Assembly: GCA_016286595.1 (NCBI GenBank)
Contig: JAEETR010000003.1
Location: 1 to 5,904, forward strand
Source: Oscillospiraceae bacterium
GTDB lineage: Bacteria; Bacillota; Clostridia; Oscillospirales; Oscillospiraceae
Length of the DNA: 5,904 nucleotides
Direction of reading: 5' to 3'
Both the position numbers and the translations under genes were made by a program. Positions 1 to 4,992 of the stretch are shown one piece after another (position 1 is the first letter of the stretch; the number at the start of each line of letters is the position of its first letter). The notes under the pieces were generated by a model, which had not been told where the DNA came from, searched no databases, and was given only the letters and a program-made list of their open reading frames with translations.

Positions 1-1
1 A

Positions 2-268
2 GACCCGCAGATATCCGTCAGCCGGTTCTTCGACCGGCCGGACCGGGACAAGCAGTTTTTGTACCGGCTCATCATGGAGGAGCCCGACCCGGAAAAGGCC
101 ATGGAAAACTACCATCAGGGCCTTATGCGCATAAATTCCCGTGAGCGGTACGACCGCTTCGCGCGCTCCGGCTTTCCCGTACTTCTGCGGGACGAGGGCC
201 GGAGCGTCGAAGAAACGCTCCGGCTGGCGGAGGGCGTGTTCGGCCTTTGCGGAAGGGCCGATTATTGA
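2..268 (+). CDS. C-terminal 88 residues of an unrecognised protein (5' truncated by window edge)
   Basis: An open frame enters from the left edge, with its first whole codon at position 2, and ends at a TGA at 266-268. The 88 visible residues are soluble and strongly charged, with no membrane segment. They hold an Arg/Asp-rich stretch (SRFFDRPDRDKQF), a helical part rich in Glu, and a C-terminal segment (SVEETLRLAEGVFGL) that looks like a closing helix. The overall feel, with a DRPDRDKQ-type basic/acidic segment followed by helices, is reminiscent of the C-terminal half of small P-loop nucleotide-kinase-like proteins, but the Walker motifs would lie outside the window and I cannot assign a function. 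Internal TTG or ATG codons (59, 74) are not needed as starts because the frame is open to the edge. Base and codon use match the other genes here. Its stop codon overlaps the -35 box of the next promoter. Confidence 0.7.
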   Translation, partial: DPQISVSRFFDRPDRDKQFLYRLIMEEPDPEKAMENYHQGLMRINSRERYDRFARSGFPVLLRDEGRSVEETLRLAEGVFGLCGRADY

Positions 269-293
269 CTTGTCCCTGCCCGGGTAGTATAAT
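265..293 (+). promoter_or_regulatory. Near-consensus sigma-A promoter for the MATE gene
   Basis: TTGACT (265-270) and a perfect TATAAT (288-293) are separated by exactly 17 bp, giving 11 of 12 consensus positions. Transcription should begin near position 300. The -35 box overlaps the TGA stop of the upstream gene (266-268), so the two genes are packed without spacer but have separate transcription. A terminator-like hairpin lies about 17 nt after the predicted start point, before the MATE ribosome binding site. Confidence 0.85.
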
Positions 294-316
294 GCCCGAG
301 GAAGCTGGATGTACAT

Positions 317-354
317 AGCGTGCTGCCGAATCTGCGGCGGCGCGCTTTTTATTT
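317..354 (+). terminator. Intrinsic terminator or attenuator in the MATE leader
   Basis: The arms AGCGTGCTGCCG (317-328) and CGGCGGCGCGCT (335-346) form an uninterrupted 12-bp stem with two G-U wobbles and a 6-nt loop (AATCTG). The run TTTTT starts within the last stem base, followed by ATTT. This is the form of a rho-independent terminator. It sits downstream of the promoter at 265-293 and only a few bases before the GGAGG (356-360) of the MATE gene. It would therefore stop most transcripts from that promoter unless relieved. It could instead, or also, terminate the upstream gene that ends at 268. CCGAA at 326-330 can also pair with TTCGG at 353-357, which reaches into the ribosome binding site, so alternative folds exist. 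Confidence 0.7.
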
Positions 355-367
355 CGGAGGTATTCAT

Positions 368-1735
368 ATGGCGGGAAACGATCGTCTGGGCAGGGATCTG
401 ACCCGGGGCGGCATAGTGTCGGTTCTGTACCGGCTGGCCATACCTGTCATGCTCTCCAATCTGCTGCAGAGCGTGTACAATATGGTTGACATGATGGTCA
501 TCGGCAGGTACGAGGGCAGCGTGGGCCTTTCGTCGGTGTCCGTGGGCGGCGACGTGCTGCATCTGTTCCTCTTCATCGGCACGGGCTTTGCCACCGCCAG
601 CCAGATAATGGTGTCCCAGTACATAGGCGCGGGAAAGCACAGGGAGCTCAACCGTGTCATCGGCACCCTGTTCTCCTTCATAATCCTGCTTGGGCTTGTG
701 ATGTCCGCCCTGGGATGCTTCGGGGCCAACGCATTTCTGAACGCTATGAACGTGCCGGAGGCCGCACGGGACGGCGCCTTCGACTATCTCGTGTGTTGCT
801 CGGTCGGCATAGTCTTCACCTTCGGCTACAACGTGGTCAGCGCCGTGCTGCGTGGCATGGGCGATTCACGCCACCCCATGATGTTCATCGCCTTCGCCAC
901 CGTGCTGAACATGGTGCTGGACGTGGTGTTCGTGGGCGCTCTCCACATGGGCGCTTTCGGCGCCGCTCTGGCCACCATAACGGCCCAGGCTCTTTCCCTG
1001 ACGCTGAGCGTGATATATCTTTACCGTCACCGCCAGTCCTTCGGCTTCGATTTCAAACCCGCCAGCTTCCGCATTGACGTGAAGCCCCTTCGCATACTGC
1101 TGCGGCTGGGCATACCAATCGCCATCCAGCACAGCGCCGCTTCCATCTCCGCGCTGTTCGTCAACTCCCACATCAACACCTACGGCGTGGCCGCCTCGGC
1201 CATCACCGGTGTGGGCAGCAAGCTCACCTCCATCGCCCTCATAGTGGCCAACGCGCTGAACACCTCCGGCTCTTCCATCATCGGCCAGAGTTTCGGCGCG
1301 GGAAAGATGGAGCGGGTATCCCGCACGGTATATACCATCTTTATCTCCGACCTTATCTTCGTGTCGCTTCTGTCCGCGGGCATACTCGCCTTCCCGGAAA
1401 AGGTGTTCGGCCTTTTCAACTCCTCGGAGGACGTACTCAGTCTGTCCCGCGTCTACGCCCCCGTCATGGCCATAACCTTCATGGGCTACGCGGTGCGCTC
1501 CCCCAGCCTTGCCCTCATCAACGGTCTGGGATACTCGCAGATGAATTTCTTCATGGGCATCACCGAGGGCATCATCCTGCGCATCGGCCTTACGTGGCTG
1601 CTGGGCATCGCCCTGGGCTTCGGTATCCAGGGGTTCTGGTACGGCTCCGCCATCGCCAGCTACGGCTACGGGCTGGTGGTGTTCCCCTTCTTCTTCAGCG
1701 GGAAGTGGCGAAAACTCAAAAACGTCAGCGAATAA
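368..1735 (+). CDS. MATE-family (DinF/NorM-like) multidrug/cation antiporter
   Basis: Integral inner-membrane transporter of 455 residues, the usual MATE length, with about 12 hydrophobic segments. Family signs are a first helix with NLLQSVYNMVDMMVIGRY (about 31-48, with an acidic Asp41), the SQYIGAGK loop (83-90), the LRGMGDSRHP segment (161-170), and in the second half the GQSFGAGK loop (306-313), which mirrors the first and reflects the two-fold repeat of MATE proteins. The family exports organic cations, drugs or metabolites using Na+ or H+ gradients; the substrate here is not inferable. The start at ATG 368 is chosen because GGAGG (356-360) lies 7 nt upstream. A GTG at 320 in the same frame has no ribosome binding site and lies inside the leader hairpin. 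It has its own near-consensus promoter and a leader hairpin with a U-run, so attenuation is possible. It ends just before a bidirectional terminator and is monocistronic. Confidence 0.93.
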   Translation: MAGNDRLGRDLTRGGIVSVLYRLAIPVMLSNLLQSVYNMVDMMVIGRYEGSVGLSSVSVGGDVLHLFLFIGTGFATASQIMVSQYIGAGKHRELNRVIGTLFSFIILLGLVMSALGCFGANAFLNAMNVPEAARDGAFDYLVCCSVGIVFTFGYNVVSAVLRGMGDSRHPMMFIAFATVLNMVLDVVFVGALHMGAFGAALATITAQALSLTLSVIYLYRHRQSFGFDFKPASFRIDVKPLRILLRLGIPIAIQHSAASISALFVNSHINTYGVAASAITGVGSKLTSIALIVANALNTSGSSIIGQSFGAGKMERVSRTVYTIFISDLIFVSLLSAGILAFPEKVFGLFNSSEDVLSLSRVYAPVMAITFMGYAVRSPSLALINGLGYSQMNFFMGITEGIILRIGLTWLLGIALGFGIQGFWYGSAIASYGYGLVVFPFFFSGKWRKLKNVSE

Positions 1736-1737
1736 CG

Positions 1738-1770
1738 AAAAACGGGAAGGCGCCGCCTTCCCGTTTTTTT
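1738..1770. terminator. Bidirectional intrinsic terminator between MATE gene and spoVT
   Basis: AACGGGAAGG (1741-1750) pairs perfectly with CCTTCCCGTT (1756-1765) around a 5-nt loop, and the stem can be lengthened by A-T pairs on the outside. A T-run (1764-1770) follows on the plus strand, and the A-run at 1738-1742 gives a T-run on the minus strand. It therefore ends the rightward MATE transcript and the leftward spoVT transcript. The T-run touches the spoVT stop codon (1770-1772), an unusually tight arrangement. Confidence 0.9.
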
Positions 1771-2309
1771 CAGCTCTCCATCTGCTTGCCGAGAAAGCCG
1801 GCCACCGTCTGCGCCAGCTTGTACTCCACGTCGCCGTGGACGGCGTCGCCCTCGCCGAAGAACACCACGCAGCCCATCACGTCCCCCTCGGATATGATAG
1901 GCGCGGCCACGGTCACCGCGTAGCGCTCGTCGCTGTCGGCCACCGGAAGACCCCGCTCGCCGGGACGGCGGCGGTATATCTGCCGCCCCTCCATTATCTG
2001 TTCCAGCTCCCCGCTGATATTCTTGCCCGCCAGCTCCCTTCTGGGCACGCCGCATACCGCGATGATGCCGTCACGGTCCGCCATGGCCACGGGCGCGCCG
2101 GTGGACTTTCCTATTGTGTCGCACATCTGGGCGGCGAAGTCCCCCAGTTCGCCCATGGGCGAATACTTCTTGAAAATGACCTCGCCGTCCTTATCGGTGT
2201 ATATCTCCAGGGGGTCGCCCTCGCGGATGCGCATGGTACGGCGTATCTCCTTGGGTATCACCACCCGGCCCAGATCGTCTATGCGCCGCACGATTCCCGT
2301 TGCTTTCAT
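1770..2309 (-). CDS. spoVT: Stage V sporulation regulator SpoVT (AbrB-type DNA-binding plus GAF-like domain)
   Basis: A 179-residue protein, essentially the length of Bacillus subtilis SpoVT (178). Residues 1-50 are the swapped-hairpin AbrB DNA-binding domain: MKATGIVRRIDDLGRVVIPK then EIRRTMRIREGDPLEI, the hallmark of SpoVT/AbrB/Abh. Residues about 55-175 form the GAF-like C-terminal domain, with GAPVAMADRDGIIAVCG (71-87) and AAPIISEGDVMGCVVFFGE (135-153). In Bacillus, SpoVT is a forespore regulator that adjusts sigma-G-dependent genes and represses its own gene; the same role is inferred here. ATG 2309 is chosen because the protein then starts exactly at the conserved MKATGIVRRID and has AAAGGAG 9 nt upstream (GGAG at 2322-2319). 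The frame stays open further upstream to 2375, but that covers the promoter region. It is transcribed convergently to the MATE gene and divergently from the DUF362 operon. A sigma-G-like promoter and a hairpin over the ribosome binding site lie upstream. Confidence 0.95.
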   Translation of the reverse strand: MKATGIVRRIDDLGRVVIPKEIRRTMRIREGDPLEIYTDKDGEVIFKKYSPMGELGDFAAQMCDTIGKSTGAPVAMADRDGIIAVCGVPRRELAGKNISGELEQIMEGRQIYRRRPGERGLPVADSDERYAVTVAAPIISEGDVMGCVVFFGEGDAVHGDVEYKLAQTVAGFLGKQMES

Positions 2310-2311
2310 AT

Positions 2312-2328
2312 CACAAAGCTCCTTTGTG
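2312..2328 (-). promoter_or_regulatory. Inverted repeat enclosing the spoVT ribosome binding site
   Basis: CACAAAG (2312-2318) and CTTTGTG (2322-2328) are perfect 7-bp inverted repeats with a 3-nt centre. Read on the spoVT strand, the element is CACAAAG-GAG-CTTTGTG, so the Shine-Dalgarno AAAGGAG occupies the left arm and loop. In mRNA this would form a small hairpin masking the ribosome binding site; in DNA it is a dyad that a dimeric or tetrameric regulator could bind. SpoVT is known to repress its own gene in Bacillus, so an autoregulatory operator is one reading. The role is inferred; the repeat itself is plain. Confidence 0.55.
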
Positions 2329-2344
2329 TGTCGTATTTCTTCCA

Positions 2345-2373
2345 TAGTTTTTGAAAAGCGAGGCAAATTATGC
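2345..2373 (-). promoter_or_regulatory. Candidate sigma-G-type forespore promoter for spoVT
   Basis: On the minus strand GCATA (2373-2369, continuing as GCATAATTT) matches the sigma-G -35 pattern GMATR. After 17 bp, AAAACTA (2351-2345) matches the -10 pattern CATWHTA at five of seven positions. The predicted start point, near 2338, leaves a leader of about 30 nt that includes the ribosome binding site. No convincing sigma-A promoter was seen in this stretch. In Bacillus subtilis spoVT is transcribed by sigma-G, which supports this reading. Confidence 0.5.
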
Positions 2374-2415
2374 AATCGCCGCCATTGGAAGATTTATGTC
2401 ACGAGCCGCCTTTAT

Positions 2416-2427
2416 CGGTCCCGACCG
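2416..2427. repeat. Short dyad CGGTC-cc-GACCG upstream of the DUF362 promoter
   Basis: CGGTC (2416-2420) and GACCG (2423-2427) are perfect inverted arms with a 2-nt centre. The dyad abuts the presumed -35 position (2429-2434) of the rightward promoter and lies 43 bp from the spoVT -35 box. It could be an operator, but a 10-bp dyad in GC-rich DNA is not rare, so the call is weak. Confidence 0.25.
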
Positions 2428-2428
2428 C

Positions 2429-2457
2429 TTCTCTCCCGCCGCGATATGTGCTATACT
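2429..2457 (+). promoter_or_regulatory. Extended -10 promoter for the DUF362-MFS operon
   Basis: TATACT (2452-2457) is a good sigma-A -10 box preceded by TG at 2449-2450 with one base between, the extended -10 form. The best -35 at 17 bp is the weak TTCTCT (2429-2434). The transcript would start near 2464 and give a leader of about 25 nt ending in the strong AAAGGAG at 2474-2480. Confidence 0.55.
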
Positions 2458-2488
2458 GTTGAAAATATCCCGTAAAGGAGATGCCGCC

Positions 2489-3568
2489 ATGTCAAAAATC
2501 TACGAGATTTTCGGAAGCGACGCCCACACCATGACGATAGCCCTCATGGAGGCCGCCGGCGTCGCCGCCATGATACCGCCCGGAGGCAGCGTCGCCCTCA
2601 AACCCAATCTGGTGCTGGCCGGCACGCCGGACACCGGCGCCACGACCCACGCCGGGGTGCTTTCCGGCTGCATCGAGTATCTGCAGAAAAACGGATTTGC
2701 GGACGTAAGCGTCATCGAGGGGTCCTGGGTGGGCGACAGCACCGGCAGGGCCATGAAGGTGTGCGGCTACGACAAGGTGTGTGAAAAGTACGGCGTGCCC
2801 TTTTACGACCTGAAAAAGGACGGCACCCGGCAGGTGGAGACCGCCCTGCGGCCCATGGATATATGTGAGCGGGCGCTGGACGCCGATTTCCTCATCGACC
2901 TGCCCGTACTGAAGGGCCACTGTCAGACGGTGATGACCTGCGCGCTGAAAAACTGCAAGGGATGCCTTCCCGACAGGGAAAAGCGCCGTTTCCACTCCGA
3001 GGGGCTCATGCGGCCCATCGCCGCCCTGGCCGCCGCCCTCAAGCCGGAGCTTACCATAGTGGACAGCATCTGCGGCGACCTCAACTTCGAGGAGGGCGGC
3101 AATCCCGTGCAGACCAACCGCATGTATCTGGGCACTGACCCGGTGCAGATAGACGCCTACGGCTGCCGTCTCATGGGCATTGATCTGGACGAGGTACCCT
3201 ATATCCGCCTGGCGGAGCAGTACGGCGGCGGCAGCACCGCCATAAACGACGGCGATATCGTGACCCTCAACGATCCCAAGGAGAGCAGGCCCTACCCCGC
3301 CGCCTCCGGCACGGTGGCGCGGCTGACGAGAAACGTCAGGGCGGACAGCGCCTGCTCCGCCTGCTACGCGTCTTTGGTGCGGGCCCTGTACTCCGCCGAC
3401 GGCGAGGGGCTGCGGGTGCGCAGGAACGTATATATCGGACAGGGCTGGCGGGGCAAAAGTCCCGACGGCGTGGGCGTGGGAAACTGCTGCGCCGGCGCCG
3501 CCGAGTGCGTGAAGGGCTGTCCGCCCACCGCCGCCGACGTGCTGGAGCTTCTTCGGCGCATCGGATAA
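2489..3568 (+). CDS. DUF362 family protein with cysteine-rich C-terminus
   Basis: A 359-residue soluble protein recognised as DUF362 (COG2006), a family without an established general function. Visible family features are VALKPNL (35-41), TTHAGVL (52-58), VSVIEGSW (73-80), FLIDLPVLKGH (134-144), the ALKNCKGCLPDREKRRFHSEGL stretch (152-173), and DPVQIDAYGCRLMGID (217-232). There are 16 cysteines, notably C156/C159 and a C-terminal set C289-x2-C292, C333-C334, C340-x3-C344 followed by PP. The spacing suggests a metal or Fe-S cluster, though no ferredoxin-type CxxCxxCxxxC is present. There is no signal peptide. ATG 2489 is chosen for AAAGGAG at 2474-2480 with 8-nt spacing; the frame is open upstream to 2351 but runs over the promoter. 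Only 37 nt separate it from the downstream MFS start, with no terminator, so the two are probably co-transcribed and functionally linked. Confidence 0.88.
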   Translation: MSKIYEIFGSDAHTMTIALMEAAGVAAMIPPGGSVALKPNLVLAGTPDTGATTHAGVLSGCIEYLQKNGFADVSVIEGSWVGDSTGRAMKVCGYDKVCEKYGVPFYDLKKDGTRQVETALRPMDICERALDADFLIDLPVLKGHCQTVMTCALKNCKGCLPDREKRRFHSEGLMRPIAALAAALKPELTIVDSICGDLNFEEGGNPVQTNRMYLGTDPVQIDAYGCRLMGIDLDEVPYIRLAEQYGGGSTAINDGDIVTLNDPKESRPYPAASGTVARLTRNVRADSACSACYASLVRALYSADGEGLRVRRNVYIGQGWRGKSPDGVGVGNCCAGAAECVKGCPPTAADVLELLRRIG

Positions 3569-3591
3569 AGGCAGTCCGAAATAATAAAGAC

Positions 3592-3608
3592 GGGAGATGA
3601 CCCACGTG
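3592..3608 (+). promoter_or_regulatory. Ribosome binding site that favours the GTG start of the first MFS gene
   Basis: GGGAGATGACC (3592-3602) closely resembles the full anti-Shine-Dalgarno complement GGAGGTGATC. An ATG at 3597 lies inside this element, directly against the GGGAG with no spacing. The GTG at 3606 lies 9 nt after GGGAG, in the same frame. The GTG is therefore the more likely start, and the ATG the alternative (three extra residues, MTH). Confidence 0.6.
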
Positions 3609-4808
3609 ACCATTCAGCGTTCCTCCGACGGCAGATCGCGCCTGTGGACAGGCACCTTCTGTATCCTTATTCTGGTGAATATCTGCTCCAGCATGGCCCT
3701 GCAGATGACGGTGCCCATCGTGGCCAAGTACGCCATCAGTCTGGGGGCTTCGCTGAAGTTTGCCTCCGCCATAGCGTCGGTGATGAGCTTTGCGGGGCTT
3801 CTCATGTGCCCCTTCGCCGGGGCGATAGCCGACCGGGTAAACAGAAAATGGCTGTACGTCATCGCCAGCGCCGCCTACGGTCTTTGCATCATAAGCCACT
3901 TCGCCGTGAGAGATCCGGTGCAGCTGCTTCTGCTGAGGCTGCTGACCGGCTTTGCCTTCTCCTTCACCAATCTGACCATAATAGCCTACTCCGCCACCTA
4001 CGTTCCCCAGGACAGGTACGGCGAGGGTGTGGGCTACATAACGCTGTCCACCTTCGCCGCCCAGGCTCTGGGGCCCGGGATGGGCGCCTACCTCCTGGAG
4101 CACTTCGGCTATTCCGCCGCCTTCGCTTCGGCGGGCTGCTTCTCCCTCCTGAGCGCGCTGACGGTAGTGTTCATCAGCTACGAGGACGTGCGGCGCAGCG
4201 TGGGTAAGTATAAATTCAGCCTGAGAAGTCTCATCGAGCCGAGGCTTCTCGTGTTCTCACTGCTGGCCGCCCTTTACAGCATGGCCAACGGCCTTGTCAG
4301 CACCTTCATGGTGCTCATCGGCGACGAGAGGAACATCGCCAACGTGGCGCTGTTCTTCACCGTTTACTCCCTCCTCATGGTGCTGGGCCGCCCCGTCTAC
4401 GGAAAGCTGCTGGACAAAAAGGGGGTTTACTTCATCCTCTTCCCCTCCTATCTGCTGAGCGGCCTGGGGCTGGCGGCGGTGGGCCTGAGCGCCACGCTGG
4501 CCGCGGTGCTGGCCGCCGCCGTGCTGATGGCGCTGGGTCAGGGGTCGGGGGTCCCCTCGGTGCAGGCCCACTGCGTAAGGTACATGGGCAAGGAGCGGGC
4601 CGGCGTGGCCACAAGCACCTGCCAGATAGGCCAGCACGTGGGCAACACCATCGCCCCGTGGCTGGGCGGTCAGATGGTGTCCTCCTTCGGCTATACCGCC
4701 ACCTTCTGCGGCTTCGGCGCAGCGATGCTGACCATCGGCTGGGCAGCCATGGCCCTGCAGTACCGGGTCATAGACAGGCTCCCGGGCGCTCCGTCCATTC
4801 CGGAATAG
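3606..4808 (+). CDS. MFS transporter, 12-TM drug/metabolite exporter type
   Basis: A 400-residue inner-membrane protein with about 12 hydrophobic segments in two halves, joined by a basic cytoplasmic loop (about 192-212, EDVRRSVGKYKFSLRSL). Major facilitator marks are motif A between helices 2 and 3 (GAIADRVNRKW, 72-82, with the key Asp76), the motif B arginine in helix 4 (R111 in RLLTGFAFS), a motif C-like LGPGMG in helix 5 (155-160), and an echo of motif A in the second half (GRPVYGKLLDKKG, 261-273). Motif C is typical of proton-coupled exporters, so export of a drug or metabolite is the best guess; the substrate is unknown. The start is GTG 3606 (see the ribosome binding site entry); ATG 3597 is possible. 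It follows the DUF362 gene by 37 nt and probably shares its promoter. No terminator is seen directly after its stop; the nearest is the hairpin at 4917-4951. Confidence 0.9.
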   Translation: MTIQRSSDGRSRLWTGTFCILILVNICSSMALQMTVPIVAKYAISLGASLKFASAIASVMSFAGLLMCPFAGAIADRVNRKWLYVIASAAYGLCIISHFAVRDPVQLLLLRLLTGFAFSFTNLTIIAYSATYVPQDRYGEGVGYITLSTFAAQALGPGMGAYLLEHFGYSAAFASAGCFSLLSALTVVFISYEDVRRSVGKYKFSLRSLIEPRLLVFSLLAALYSMANGLVSTFMVLIGDERNIANVALFFTVYSLLMVLGRPVYGKLLDKKGVYFILFPSYLLSGLGLAAVGLSATLAAVLAAAVLMALGQGSGVPSVQAHCVRYMGKERAGVATSTCQIGQHVGNTIAPWLGGQMVSSFGYTATFCGFGAAMLTIGWAAMALQYRVIDRLPGAPSIPE

Positions 4809-4839
4809 ACTTTTCCCCAGATCCCTTTCCATATTCGAA

Positions 4840-4869
4840 TTGATTAATGTTGCTCCGTTCCAATATAAT
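4840..4869 (+). promoter_or_regulatory. Sigma-A promoter upstream of the second MFS gene
   Basis: TTGATT (4840-4845) and a perfect TATAAT (4864-4869) are separated by 18 bp. The surrounding sequence (about 4830-4905) is distinctly AT-rich against the GC-rich genes. An 8-bp palindrome ATTCGAAT (4833-4840) touches the -35 box. Transcription would start near 4876, leaving a leader of about 117 nt before the GTG start. That leader contains a terminator-like hairpin. Confidence 0.75.
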
Positions 4870-4876
4870 ACGTTCC
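4856..4876 (+). repeat. Direct repeat CGTTCC flanking the -10 box
   Basis: CGTTCC occurs at 4856-4861 and again at 4871-4876, 15 bp apart start to start, bracketing the -10 region and the predicted start point. This could be a binding site for a regulator that covers the promoter. Two six-base copies can arise by chance, so the role is uncertain. Confidence 0.25.
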
Positions 4877-4916
4877 GGTACAGAGCCGAAACGCTTATTA
4901 TTGAACGGTGATCAAT

Positions 4917-4959
4917 ACCGCGGCTGAGAGCTCTGCGCCTCACGCCGCGGTTTTCTCTT
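4917..4959 (+). terminator. Intrinsic terminator or attenuator in the leader of the second MFS gene
   Basis: ACCGCGGCTGAG (4917-4928) pairs with CTCA-c-GCCGCGGT (4939-4951), a 12-bp GC-rich stem with one bulged C and a 10-nt loop. TTTTCTCTT (4951-4959) follows. It stands after the promoter at 4840-4869 and before the AAGGAGG at 4978-4984, so it would block that promoter's transcripts unless relieved. Short competing pairings exist: CGGT 4906-4909 with ACCG 4917-4920, and AGCCG 4884-4888 with CGGCT 4921-4925. Both use the 5' arm of the terminator and could act as antiterminators. It may also terminate the DUF362-MFS operon transcript. Confidence 0.65.
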
Positions 4960-4992
4960 CCCCGCGCAAACCTTTTCAAGGAGGACGTCCCC

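Noticed and set aside
277..300. Near direct repeat TGCCCGGG / TGCCCGAG around the MATE -10 box
   Set aside because: Short, imperfect and GC-rich; not enough to call an operator.
320..367. N-terminal extension of the MATE protein from GTG 320
   Set aside because: The added 16 residues are Arg-rich, unlike a MATE N-terminus, lack a ribosome binding site, and are encoded by the terminator hairpin; ATG 368 has GGAGG at 7 nt.
2310..2375. Upstream extension of spoVT to ATG 2375
   Set aside because: Extra residues precede the invariant MKATGIVRRID start, and they overlap the ribosome binding site and the likely promoter.
2351..2488. Upstream extension of the DUF362 gene to ATG 2351
   Set aside because: It would place the promoter and AAAGGAG inside the gene; the shorter protein starts where family homology is expected.
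2492..3613. Long minus-strand open frame (373 codons) opposite the DUF362 gene
   Set aside because: Composition is dominated by Gly, Ala, His and Val, as expected from the antisense of GC-rich codons; no family motif and no ribosome binding site seen.
3336..4103. Minus-strand open frame spanning the DUF362-MFS junction
   Set aside because: Low-complexity His/Gly/Arg-rich translation, and it crosses two well-supported genes on the other strand.
4864..4959. Known riboswitch or T-box in the leader of the second MFS gene
   Set aside because: No T-box sequence, S-box, guanidine or other conserved riboswitch core recognised; only a simple hairpin and short alternative pairings.
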